This document shows, piece after piece, positions 1 through 5,648 of a DNA stretch of 12,310 nt. The notes beneath the pieces are model-generated. The model saw only the letters and a program-made list of their open reading frames with translations. It had not been told where the DNA came from and did not search any database. A program made the translations under genes and the position numbers. The DNA is from Candidatus Peribacteraceae bacterium (GTDB taxonomy: Bacteria; Patescibacteriota; Gracilibacteria; Peribacterales; Peribacteraceae): NCBI GenBank assembly GCA_022843885.1, contig JALHMU010000025.1:1-12310 (forward strand), given 5' to 3'. Within the stretch, counting starts at the first letter, position 1, and each line of letters begins with the position of its first letter.

Positions 1-110
1 ATTTTTCGATCATCCCCCATCGTAATCGAGCAAATGCCACGATCCGTCGCGGCAATCTGTATGAGTCCAAGTGAAGAAGTGGTGACCGTGTATCGAATCG
101 TGTCTGACAT
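1..110 (-). CDS. Methylated-DNA-[protein]-cysteine S-methyltransferase, N-terminal fragment (cut by window edge)
   Basis: Reading leftward from the ATG at 110-108 gives 36 codons with no stop before the window edge. The peptide runs MSDTIRYTVTTSSLGLIQIA followed by ATDRGICSITMGDDRK. This matches the RNase H-like N-terminal domain that precedes the active-site domain in Ada C-terminal, Ogt and MGMT proteins, whose hallmark is 'Y....SSLG...VA.TDRGICAI.LGDD'. The family transfers the alkyl group from O6-alkylguanine to its own cysteine in a suicide repair reaction. The catalytic PCHR segment would lie outside the window, so Ogt-type and full Ada-type proteins cannot be told apart, although the start at this point rules out an N-terminal Ada zinc domain. 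The frame is closed by TGA at 134-132 upstream, which makes 110 the only ATG start. There is no Shine-Dalgarno; a TATCAT box ends 6 bases before the ATG. Confidence 0.8.
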   Translation of the reverse strand, partial: MSDTIRYTVTTSSLGLIQIAATDRGICSITMGDDRK

Positions 111-116
111 ACACGC

Positions 117-122
117 ATGATA
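117..122 (-). promoter_or_regulatory. Putative -10 box (TATCAT) of the methyltransferase gene
   Basis: TATCAT on the minus strand matches TATAAT at five of six positions and ends 6 bases before the ATG at 110. A transcript started about 7 bases downstream would begin at or next to the start codon. No convincing -35 hexamer lies at the right distance. Confidence 0.35.
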
Positions 123-299
123 ACGAATCGATCAGAAAGCACACTCTTTTCTCTCGATTTCTCCTACTCAAACATTGCAATTTCCGCAGAAATAAGGTTA
201 AATACTCGTTGCAACTGTTCTTTCACACTCTGCAAGTCCAAGCGGAGATGTTCTCCCTTGGCGGTCCTTTTTTTGTCCTCGTTGGAAAGGTGAATGCTA

Positions 300-1037
300 A
301 TGCTTCGAACGTCATTTGTCTGTTGCATGGTCGTGGTCATTTCACATGCGGCACATGCTGCCACAATCGTGAATGATGCACCTTCCGTGCCGACTCTCTT
401 AAACGGAGATGCCTTTTACGGTTCCGGAATTCCCGGTGATGACTTCACAGTCGGCACCGCGGATACGGGCGAAACCCTGTCGCTCAAAGCGCGCGAGCGC
501 TCGACGGGCATCGCCACGAACGTCGGCAATGTCTATTACTGGCAACCGGGTCTAGCTCCCGACAATGTGAACCCTTGGGGTCAGATTGATATGAGCTTCA
601 GCCCCGGCCCAAATGGATTGGCGGCGACGGAGTACAAAGTCGGCATTTATGTCGATGATGACCCTCAGTCAGGTGTGGCCAGTTTTCATGGCCTCACCTT
701 GCCTGTGAGCGATCCTTCGGGAGACTCATGGGACGACGGTCCGTCTTTCTACACGAATCCGGGCCCGGGTCAGTGGTCCAACGATAGCATCCCGTATGCT
801 CTCGGCGAATCCACACATCTGGCATTTCCGCTTTGGCAGCTTGTCGGAGCAGATCTGTTTAATCCGTACGCATCTGGCGAATACGAAATTCGCATGCTCG
901 TCACGGATCTAAACAACACCGAGATTCTTTCGCTTTCGATCTTCGCCGTGGTCGTGCCTGAACCGAGTTCTATTTTGCTCGGCCTCACAGGTATGGCAGC
1001 TCTTGGCTTCATCGGCTGGCGTCGTCGTTCTCGCTAA
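300..1037 (+). CDS. PEP-CTERM sorting-domain secreted protein
   Basis: This protein of about 245 aa has an N-terminal signal peptide (hydrophobic core followed by HAAHA|AT, cleavage near residue 20). A middle part without recognised motifs is rich in Gly, Pro, Asp and Asn. The C-terminal tail is canonical: VPEPSS near residue 219, a hydrophobic helix (ILLGLTGMAALGFIGW) and a basic RRRSR end. In organisms with exosortase (EpsH/XrtA), such tails are recognised and cleaved at the inner membrane, and the proteins go to the surface or the exopolysaccharide matrix. No exosortase is in this window. GGAAAGG at 284-290 lies 9 bases before the ATG at 300 and only 3 before the in-frame ATG at 294, so 300 is preferred. 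A strong terminator follows. The body has no function I recognise; the sorting tail is near certain. Confidence 0.88.
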   Translation: MLRTSFVCCMVVVISHAAHAATIVNDAPSVPTLLNGDAFYGSGIPGDDFTVGTADTGETLSLKARERSTGIATNVGNVYYWQPGLAPDNVNPWGQIDMSFSPGPNGLAATEYKVGIYVDDDPQSGVASFHGLTLPVSDPSGDSWDDGPSFYTNPGPGQWSNDSIPYALGESTHLAFPLWQLVGADLFNPYASGEYEIRMLVTDLNNTEILSLSIFAVVVPEPSSILLGLTGMAALGFIGWRRRSR

Positions 1038-1071
1038 AGATCTTAATTGTCCTAACAGTTGCACGCTCAAG

Positions 1072-1106
1072 CCGTCTCGTACTTCATTGTACGAGGCGGT
1101 TTTTTT
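1072..1106 (+). terminator. Rho-independent terminator of the PEP-CTERM gene
   Basis: An 11-bp stem (CCGTCTCGTAC at 1072-1082 with GTACGAGGCGG at 1089-1099, one G-T wobble) has a 6-base loop and is followed by seven T residues at 1100-1106. On the opposite strand the hairpin lacks a T tract, so it mainly serves the plus-strand gene. The minus-strand gene ending at 1105 runs into it. Confidence 0.9.
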
Positions 1107-1329
1107 AACTAAGAATGACACCCATCTTACGCATCGCATCCAAACGAATCTGTTCGGCTTTTTGCCTCTGTTCTCTTTCTTTTTCCGGATCACGAAATTC
1201 TCGAAGTCCCGACGGTGCAGGGAGTGACGGTTGTTGCTCACGTTGCACTGCATCGTGCGCGGCATCTTGAGAGTACCCCATGACATCTGTGTAATGGCGC
1301 CAGCGCTTGTATCCTGCTTCGGAAGCCAT
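1105..1329 (-). CDS. Small charged hypothetical protein
   Basis: This 74-aa protein has no signal peptide or membrane segment. The N-terminal half is aromatic and polar (GYKRWRHYTDVMGYSQDAAH). The C-terminal half is a strongly charged Glu/Arg/Gln/Lys stretch (FRDPEKEREQRQKAEQIRLD) that should form a helix or short coiled coil. Codon use and the long charged run make a chance frame unlikely. Upstream the frame is open only back to a TGA near 1397 and has no other ATG. It follows the Kazal-like gene by about 40 bases on the same strand and is probably the last gene of that cluster. A TATGCT box 6 bases before its ATG could also let it be transcribed alone. I do not recognise the family. Confidence 0.6.
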   Translation of the reverse strand: MASEAGYKRWRHYTDVMGYSQDAAHDAVQREQQPSLPAPSGLREFRDPEKEREQRQKAEQIRLDAMRKMGVILS

Positions 1330-1335
1330 GGAAAA

Positions 1336-1341
1336 AGCATA
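1336..1341 (-). promoter_or_regulatory. Putative -10 box (TATGCT) ahead of the small charged protein
   Basis: TATGCT on the minus strand lies 6 bases before the ATG at 1329, with a weak TTGTTT-like -35 some 16 bases upstream. The arrangement repeats the -10/ATG spacing seen at other starts in the window. Confidence 0.35.
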
Positions 1342-1369
1342 ATCCTGTCCTCTAAAAAAACAAGCAGAC

Positions 1370-1579
1370 TTATCGACGCGGAAGCTTCTGACAAGGATTC
1401 ACGAAATAGTTGATCGGATAGCCTTCCGGTGTACACGTTGGATACGTTTTTCCATGACACATAAGCGGCCGGCAACGCGCTGGAAGTTTTTTCTTCACTG
1501 GTCGAGCGGCAAATGCGGAACTTCCTGAAATCGCAAGAAGCAAGAATGCGATCGAACATTTTTTTGCAAAGGTGTTCAT
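1370..1579 (-). CDS. Small secreted Kazal-like cysteine-rich protein
   Basis: This 69-aa protein starts at MNTFAKK. It has a clear signal peptide (hydrophobic core about residues 9-18, SAFA|ARP cleavage after about residue 24) and a mature part of about 45 residues. The mature part has four cysteines (36, 41, 49, 63) in the order C-x4-C-H-G-K-T-Y-x2-C-x13-C. The C..GKTY..C block followed by a short strand and a final Cys resembles the core of Kazal-type protease-inhibitor modules (VCG.DGKTY.N.C), with fewer disulfides than the animal form. A role as an exported protease inhibitor or small structural module is inferred. The gene lies 16 bases after the stop of the Ig-like membrane protein gene. 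The frame extends further upstream, but this start places the signal peptide correctly. There is no clear ribosome binding site. Confidence 0.68.
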   Translation of the reverse strand: MNTFAKKCSIAFLLLAISGSSAFAARPVKKKLPARCRPLMCHGKTYPTCTPEGYPINYFVNPCQKLPRR

Positions 1580-1595
1580 AACAATACAAGAAAGA

Positions 1596-2117
1596 TTAAT
1601 GACCGCGCGGACGACCATCTGCTTTGCGACGTCCGGTAATGAATCCAAGCACGCCACCAATCACAAGTGCGATAACAATCAAAATGATTACTGTCGTATT
1701 GATACCTGCTTTTCCTCCCGCATCTACCTGCACCATAAAGTGATCACCGACGTACACATGATCGCTATCCGGCAATCGGAACGTTGCAAGAATTTCGTAT
1801 TCACCAGCGTCTGGATAGATATACGTAAACGCGAGCAATCCGCCCACGGCCGTCATATCCTCTTTCGAGAACACGACGTCCCCGTCTTTCGAAATTTCGA
1901 TATCAAAAATGGGATTCGTTGTAATTAAATTATTGGCAAGATCTGAGACCGCGAGAATATTCTGCTGCTTCACTCCTGCGTCAGGAGAAAGTGGCACACT
2001 CGTCAGGTTCAAAAGATAACGTTCTTCGACGATTTTCTGCATCGATCCATGCGCAGCTGCAGAGAGCGGCAAGGCACAGCTCAACGCCAATAAAATAGCG
2101 GAAAGAAGACGTTTCAT
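1596..2117 (-). CDS. Membrane-anchored secreted protein with an Ig-like (YtkA/cupredoxin-like) domain
   Basis: This 173-aa protein has a signal peptide at residues 1-22 (cleavage near SAAA|HG). An extracytoplasmic domain of about 110 residues alternates short hydrophobic strands (FDIEISKDGDVVF, FTYIYPDAGEYEILATFRL, DHFMVQV), the pattern of a beta-sandwich. One transmembrane helix follows at about 141-161, then a short basic cytoplasmic tail (GRRKADGRPRGH). 'FTY.YPDAGEYEI' is typical of YtkA-like and other Ig-like domains that end in a strand leading to a membrane helix. The mature protein starts with His-Gly, and such N-terminal histidines can bind copper in related folds, but no full copper site is visible. 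It heads a three-gene minus-strand cluster encoding small, partly exported proteins. AGGA lies 9 bases before the ATG. Specific function unknown. Confidence 0.75.
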   Translation of the reverse strand: MKRLLSAILLALSCALPLSAAAHGSMQKIVEERYLLNLTSVPLSPDAGVKQQNILAVSDLANNLITTNPIFDIEISKDGDVVFSKEDMTAVGGLLAFTYIYPDAGEYEILATFRLPDSDHVYVGDHFMVQVDAGGKAGINTTVIILIVIALVIGGVLGFITGRRKADGRPRGH

Positions 2118-2188
2118 AGACTCAAATCCTACTGAAATGCAGGGCTGAACGCACGCAAAAAGTCATCATGGCAAAAAGAGGCAAAAAC

Positions 2189-2197
2189 TGCTATAAT
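2189..2197 (+). promoter_or_regulatory. Extended -10 promoter (TGCTATAAT)
   Basis: A perfect TATAAT at 2192-2197 is preceded by the TGn extension. The -35 region (TGGCAA at 2169-2174, spacer 17) is weak, as often tolerated with an extended -10. Transcription would start near 2204, about 19 bases before the ATG at 2223. AAGGAG at 2198-2203 is too far from that ATG to act as its ribosome binding site. Confidence 0.6.
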
Positions 2198-2222
2198 AAG
2201 GAGAAATACCAAAACCCACTTT

Positions 2223-2600
2223 ATGAAGCTCCCATCCTATCTCACCAAGGAAATTCACCTTCCAGAAATGGACGAATTGAAGGTCCTCGCCCTCGTCGTT
2301 GCGATGATCGCCGTCTCCGTTTTCACGGTCGACAGATTCGTTGGCATTTCGCACATCGGTGAAGCTGCGATGTACAACCCACTTCCAGCAAAAACACTGA
2401 AAACTGTGCCGACGCTCAAACGCGCCGCTCCTGTCAAAAAGACGGATGCGAAAACATCTCGCCCCGCTGCAAAAGCAGCCGCAAAGTCGAGTGCCGCATC
2501 GACCAATTGTACAAGTCGTGCTGCAAAGCTCCGTAATGCGAATTGCAAGACGAACGCAGGCAAATCGATCAATGTTCGTACGCCGTTGCGCACACGCTAA
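2223..2600 (+). CDS. Single-pass membrane protein with a basic Lys/Ala-rich tail
   Basis: This 125-aa protein has a short N-terminal segment, one hydrophobic helix (about residues 18-36, LKVLALVVAMIAVSVFTV) and then a long low-complexity region rich in Lys, Ala, Thr, Ser and Pro (for example TSRPAAKAAAKSSAAS), ending very basic. The tail resembles histone H1-like or linker sequences and has two cysteines. An N-in/C-out topology would expose the basic tail outside the membrane, where it might bind anionic wall polymers or DNA; this is inference only. It has its own extended -10 promoter and is divergent from the Ig-like protein gene. It ends 56 bases before the ABC transporter gene. No known family recognised; the low complexity limits certainty. 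Confidence 0.65.
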   Translation: MKLPSYLTKEIHLPEMDELKVLALVVAMIAVSVFTVDRFVGISHIGEAAMYNPLPAKTLKTVPTLKRAAPVKKTDAKTSRPAAKAAAKSSAASTNCTSRAAKLRNANCKTNAGKSINVRTPLRTR

Positions 2601-2607
2601 AAAAGAA

Positions 2608-2653
2608 ACGCCAAGTGTTTGCGACCATACTTTGATGCGCGTATATTTGGCGT
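2608..2653. repeat. Inverted repeat flanking the ABC transporter promoter
   Basis: ACGCCAA at 2608-2614 and TTGGCGT at 2647-2653 are perfect 7-base inverted arms 32 bases apart. The right arm overlaps the end of the TATATT -10 box and ends 3 bases before the ATG. It could be an operator, or a weak long-loop terminator for the preceding gene. Confidence 0.4.
2619..2647 (+). promoter_or_regulatory. Sigma70-type promoter for the ABC exporter run
   Basis: TTGCGA (2619-2624, four of six matches), a spacer of exactly 17 bases and TATATT (2642-2647, five of six). The expected start near 2654 is about 3 bases before the ATG at 2657, so the mRNA would be essentially leaderless. No Shine-Dalgarno is present. 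Confidence 0.55.
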
Positions 2654-2656
2654 CTT

Positions 2657-3460
2657 ATGACGGATCAGCCGGTTATTATTGATGTTAAAAATCTTGTAAA
2701 GAAATTCGGTGATTTCGTCGCGGTTGATGGAATTTCGTTCGAGGTGAAAGCCGGCGAAATTTTCGCATTCCTCGGTCCGAACGGTGCCGGAAAAACAACA
2801 ACGATCAAAATGCTGACGACGCTCTTGAAGCCGACGAGTGGAGACATCCGCTTGAATGGACATGACCCGATGCATGATCAGGCTGCGGTCCGTCGCACAT
2901 TTGGTATCGTTTTTCAGGACCCGAGTCTCGATGATGAACTCACGGCCTGGGAAAACTTGGAACTCCACGGAGTTCTCTACAGCGTCGAAAAGAAACTCCG
3001 ACGCGCACGCATGGAAGAGCTGCTCAAGATCGTCGAGTTGTATGATCGAAAAGATGATCTCGTAAAAAAGTTCTCCGGCGGCATGCGTCGCAGACTTGAG
3101 ATCGCTCGTGGACTGCTCCATCACCCGAAGATTTTGTTCCTCGATGAACCGACACTTGGACTCGATCCGCAAACACGCAATCACTTGTGGAGTTACGTGA
3201 AGAATTTGAACGAGAAAGAAAACATCACGGTCTTCCTCACGACGCACTATATGGAAGAAGCCGATCGTATGGCCAGCCGCATCGCAGTCATTGATCACGG
3301 CAAGATTGTGGCGTCAGGATCATCTGCAGAGCTCAAGCAGAAGACGAATACGGACAACCTTGAAGATGCGTTCCTCGCATTCACCGGTCACGCAATCCGT
3401 GAAGAAGAAATGACCAAAGGCGACAACTTCCGCGCGCACATGCGCATCATGCGTAAATAA
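2657..3460 (+). CDS. ABC exporter ATP-binding protein, DrrA-like
   Basis: This 267-aa nucleotide-binding subunit energises export through the permease encoded one base downstream. All catalytic motifs are intact: Walker A GPNGAGKTT (residues 40-48), Q-loop FQDPSLDD with Gln87, signature FSGGMRRRLEIARGLL (139-154), Walker B ILFLDEPT (Asp163, Glu164), D-loop GLDP and H-loop LTTHYMEEAD with His197. The sequence style (IKMLTTLLKPTSGDI, LDDELTAWENL) is that of the DrrA/daunorubicin-resistance and ABC-2 exporter ATPases. The C-terminal part after about residue 225 is short for this family and ends in a basic RAHMRIMRK. The substrate cannot be read from the sequence: such pairs export drugs, lipids or polysaccharides. 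Confidence 0.95.
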   Translation: MTDQPVIIDVKNLVKKFGDFVAVDGISFEVKAGEIFAFLGPNGAGKTTTIKMLTTLLKPTSGDIRLNGHDPMHDQAAVRRTFGIVFQDPSLDDELTAWENLELHGVLYSVEKKLRRARMEELLKIVELYDRKDDLVKKFSGGMRRRLEIARGLLHHPKILFLDEPTLGLDPQTRNHLWSYVKNLNEKENITVFLTTHYMEEADRMASRIAVIDHGKIVASGSSAELKQKTNTDNLEDAFLAFTGHAIREEEMTKGDNFRAHMRIMRK

Positions 3461-3461
3461 T

Positions 3462-4208
3462 ATGATGACGATCTACATTCTCTGGCTCCGCCAACTCAAG
3501 CGCTACGCACGTAGCCGCACACGCATCATCGGCTCACTCGGCCAGCCTCTCCTCTTCCTCGTTGCACTTGGTTTCGGCTTCGGGCCGGTCTACGCACAAG
3601 CCGGCGGTGGCAACTACATGCAATTCCTCGCGCCGGGTGTCATCGCGATGAGCATCCTCTTTACTGCTGTGTTTTCTGGAATGGAAATCATTTGGGATCG
3701 CCAATTCGGATTCTTGAAAGAAACGCTCGTCGCTCCGGTATCACGTTTTACGATCATGCTCGGCCGCACGCTCGGTGGTGCAACGGTCGCAGTCATTCAA
3801 GGACTCATCGTTCTGACACTGACAATTCTGATCGGCTTCCGCCCGGAAAACTGGGCCATGCTTCCGGTCGCGATCTTGGTGATGTTTTTGATCTCACTCC
3901 TCTTCACCGCGATGGGGACGGCAATCGCATCGAAACTCGAAGATTTCCAAGGATTTCAGCTCATCATGAACTTCCTCGTCATGCCGCTTTTCTTCCTCTC
4001 CGGTGCGCTCTTCCCGCTTGATAATGTTCCGATGGCACTCACGATTATTTCACGACTGGATCCCCTGTCGTACGGGGTGGATGCGCTGCGCGCGATGCTC
4101 CTTGGCACACATCACTTCAGTCTGATGACCGACTTCGCGGTCTTGGGAGTCGTCACTGCGTTCTTCCTCGCACTTGGTAGCTACCTGTTCTCGAAGATTC
4201 AGGTATAG
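3462..4208 (+). CDS. ABC-2 type transporter permease, DrrB-like
   Basis: This 248-aa integral membrane subunit has about six hydrophobic helices: residues about 23-40, 52-72, 101-126, 134-157, 167-187 and 222-243. The cytoplasmic segment 'DRQFGFLKETLVAPVSR' and following GRTLGG are the conserved ABC-2 coupling region found in DrrB, NodJ and related permeases. LDPLSYGVDALRAMLLG near the C-terminus is also a family hallmark. It starts one base after the ATPase stop codon, so the two are almost certainly co-translated and form a heteromeric exporter. The end of the gene (GTATAG) contains a TATAGT box that may serve the following maf gene. Confidence 0.93.
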   Translation: MMTIYILWLRQLKRYARSRTRIIGSLGQPLLFLVALGFGFGPVYAQAGGGNYMQFLAPGVIAMSILFTAVFSGMEIIWDRQFGFLKETLVAPVSRFTIMLGRTLGGATVAVIQGLIVLTLTILIGFRPENWAMLPVAILVMFLISLLFTAMGTAIASKLEDFQGFQLIMNFLVMPLFFLSGALFPLDNVPMALTIISRLDPLSYGVDALRAMLLGTHHFSLMTDFAVLGVVTAFFLALGSYLFSKIQV

Positions 4209-4209
4209 T
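4204..4209 (+). promoter_or_regulatory. Possible internal -10 box (TATAGT) ahead of maf
   Basis: TATAGT overlaps the permease stop codon and ends 9 bases before the maf ATG. There is no good -35, so read-through from the exporter promoter is at least as likely. Confidence 0.3.
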
Positions 4210-4218
4210 CGTCGGACC

Positions 4219-4797
4219 ATGATTACCAAGCTCATCCTCGCATCGAAAAGTTCCGGACGAAAAATGGTACTGAAATATACAGACATCAATTATGACGTTG
4301 CGCCAAGTGAACTGGATGAAGCGACGTGTTCGGAAACCGATCCGAAGAAACGCGCTCAGATCCTCGCGAAGATGAAGGCTGAAGAAGTGGCTGAGAAGTA
4401 TCAGGACAACTGGGTTCTGGGTGCCGATACGATCGTTGTCTCGGAAAGCGGAGAAATGCTTGAGAAGCCAAAAGATGAAGCCGACGCCCGCAGAATGATC
4501 AATCTGCAAAGTGGTAAGAAGTCCGCAGTGATCACGGGTATGTGCCTCGTACCACCGAAGAGTATGGGAAAGAAATCGGAAGCGGATATCGATATTGCAT
4601 ACGTACGTTTCCACGAACTCTATCCGGAACACATCGACAGTTGGATCTCTTCCGGAAAATGGCAGGGTTGCTCGGGCGGATTCAGACTGGAGAAGGCCGA
4701 AGGACTGATCGAAGGTGTTGAAGGTGACAGAAGCACCGTCATCGGACTCTCGATGCCGCTGTTCATCGCACTCGCGAAGAAGATCGCGATGGGTTAG
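4219..4797 (+). CDS. maf: Maf-family nucleoside triphosphate pyrophosphatase
   Basis: This 192-aa cytosolic enzyme belongs to the Maf/YhdE/YceF family, which hydrolyses non-canonical or canonical NTPs (dTTP, UTP or modified pyrimidines, depending on subgroup) to NMP and pyrophosphate. Visible motifs are LASKSSGRKMVL at residues 7-18 (family LAS.SPRR..LL), SELDE at 30-34, LGADTIVV with the catalytic Asp70, KPKDEADARRMINLQSG at 83-99, TG at 106-107, and GCSGGFRLEKAEGLIEGVEG then VIGLSMPL at the C-terminus. The first motif lacks the usual P-R. The frame is open upstream to 4174, but the N-terminal MITKLILAS is the family start, so 4219 is chosen. It lies 10 bases after the permease gene and 10 before uppP. 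Its subgroup and substrate are uncertain. Confidence 0.9.
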   Translation: MITKLILASKSSGRKMVLKYTDINYDVAPSELDEATCSETDPKKRAQILAKMKAEEVAEKYQDNWVLGADTIVVSESGEMLEKPKDEADARRMINLQSGKKSAVITGMCLVPPKSMGKKSEADIDIAYVRFHELYPEHIDSWISSGKWQGCSGGFRLEKAEGLIEGVEGDRSTVIGLSMPLFIALAKKIAMG

Positions 4798-4807
4798 GCT
4801 GAGAACC

Positions 4808-5578
4808 ATGACCTTTCTTGATGCCACACTCCTTGGAATCGTCGAAGGAATTACGGAATTCTTGCCGATCTCCTCGACGGGGCATTTGATCCTGACATCG
4901 CATCTCCTCAACCTTGAACAAACCGAATTTTTGAAATCATTTGAGATCGCGATTCAACTCGGAGCAATCTTGGCCGTCGTCATTCTGTACTTCCGAACAT
5001 TTGTCGAAAGTATGGAGATCGCGATGAACGTTGTCGCAGCATTCATTCCTACTGCCATCATTGGATTGCTGCTGCACGACATCGTGAAAGCGTATTTCTT
5101 GAATAGCCAGATGATCGTCCTGTGGTCGCTTCTTCTGGGCGGCATCGCGCTGATCGGTTTTGAACTGTGGCACAAAGAAGAGCCGCATGCGGTAAAGCAT
5201 ATGAAACATATGACACTGAAGCAGGCTCTTTGGATTGGCGTGTTTCAATCCTTTGCAATCATTCCAGGAGTGTCTCGTGCAGCTGCAACAATCGTCGGAG
5301 GGCTACTTGTAGGATTGGACCGAAGAACCATCGTGGACTTCTCGTTCTTACTGGCTGTTCCCACGATGCTTGCCGCGACGGGGCTCGACCTCTTTAAAAC
5401 ATCCGCAACATTCACATCTCAGGAATGGACCTCTCTTGGCATCGGTTTCATCGTCGCATTCCTTGTGGCACTCATGGCCATCAAATGGTTGCTGCAGTAC
5501 ATCCGTCATCACACCTTCATTCCCTTCGGGATCTATCGCATCGGCGTCGCATTAATCTTCTGGTTTTTCATTCTGTAG
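4808..5578 (+). CDS. uppP: Undecaprenyl-diphosphatase UppP/BacA
   Basis: This 256-aa polytopic membrane enzyme dephosphorylates undecaprenyl diphosphate to regenerate the lipid carrier for peptidoglycan and surface-polymer synthesis; overproduction gives bacitracin resistance. The first catalytic motif is intact at the N-terminus: E13-G-I-T-E17-F-L-P-I-S-S-T-G-H26. The second is PGVSRAAAT at residues 153-161, where the usual SRS is SRA. About seven to eight hydrophobic helices follow the family layout, including re-entrant segments. The start at 4808 gives the typical MTFLDATLLGIVEGITEFLP beginning, 10 bases after the maf stop. The open frame continues upstream inside maf but lacks family similarity there. 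It may recycle lipid carrier for polymers whose precursors are made by the sugar nucleotidyltransferase further right. Confidence 0.95.
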   Translation: MTFLDATLLGIVEGITEFLPISSTGHLILTSHLLNLEQTEFLKSFEIAIQLGAILAVVILYFRTFVESMEIAMNVVAAFIPTAIIGLLLHDIVKAYFLNSQMIVLWSLLLGGIALIGFELWHKEEPHAVKHMKHMTLKQALWIGVFQSFAIIPGVSRAAATIVGGLLVGLDRRTIVDFSFLLAVPTMLAATGLDLFKTSATFTSQEWTSLGIGFIVAFLVALMAIKWLLQYIRHHTFIPFGIYRIGVALIFWFFIL

Positions 5579-5614
5579 ACGATTGACGCCAGCCCAGAGG
5601 GTGTTTGGGATCTG

Positions 5615-5642
5615 TTGACACGCGTCTGAACTGCGATACGCT
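5615..5642 (+). promoter_or_regulatory. Promoter of the Ser-linker protein gene
   Basis: A perfect TTGACA (5615-5620), a 16-base spacer and TACGCT (5637-5642). The box ends 6 bases before the ATG at 5649, so the predicted transcript is leaderless. The -10 is weak (three of six) but fits the TAnnnT pattern. Confidence 0.5.
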
Positions 5643-5648
5643 CAGGCA

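Noticed and set aside
1..120. Plus-strand frame 1 from the left edge to TGA at 118-120, possible C-terminus of another gene
   Set aside because: The same bases encode the methyltransferase N-terminus on the minus strand, which matches a known family strongly; the plus frame matches nothing.
909..1589. Long minus-strand open frame (226 codons) across the PEP-CTERM end, the terminator and two small genes
   Set aside because: It overlaps three better-supported genes, reads through the terminator hairpin and has no domain or signal; its composition is that of an out-of-frame shadow.
2168..2362. Plus-strand open frame starting at ATG 2168
   Set aside because: It overlaps the extended -10 promoter and the membrane-protein gene in another frame and has no hydrophobic or domain feature.
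2597..3298. Long minus-strand open frame (233 codons) opposite the ABC ATPase gene
   Set aside because: It lies entirely opposite a gene with all ABC motifs intact, including its promoter, and has no recognisable motif.
4153..4911. Minus-strand open frame of 252 codons opposite maf
   Set aside because: It is antisense to maf and the start of uppP, both well-supported enzymes; the residue pattern is a shadow.
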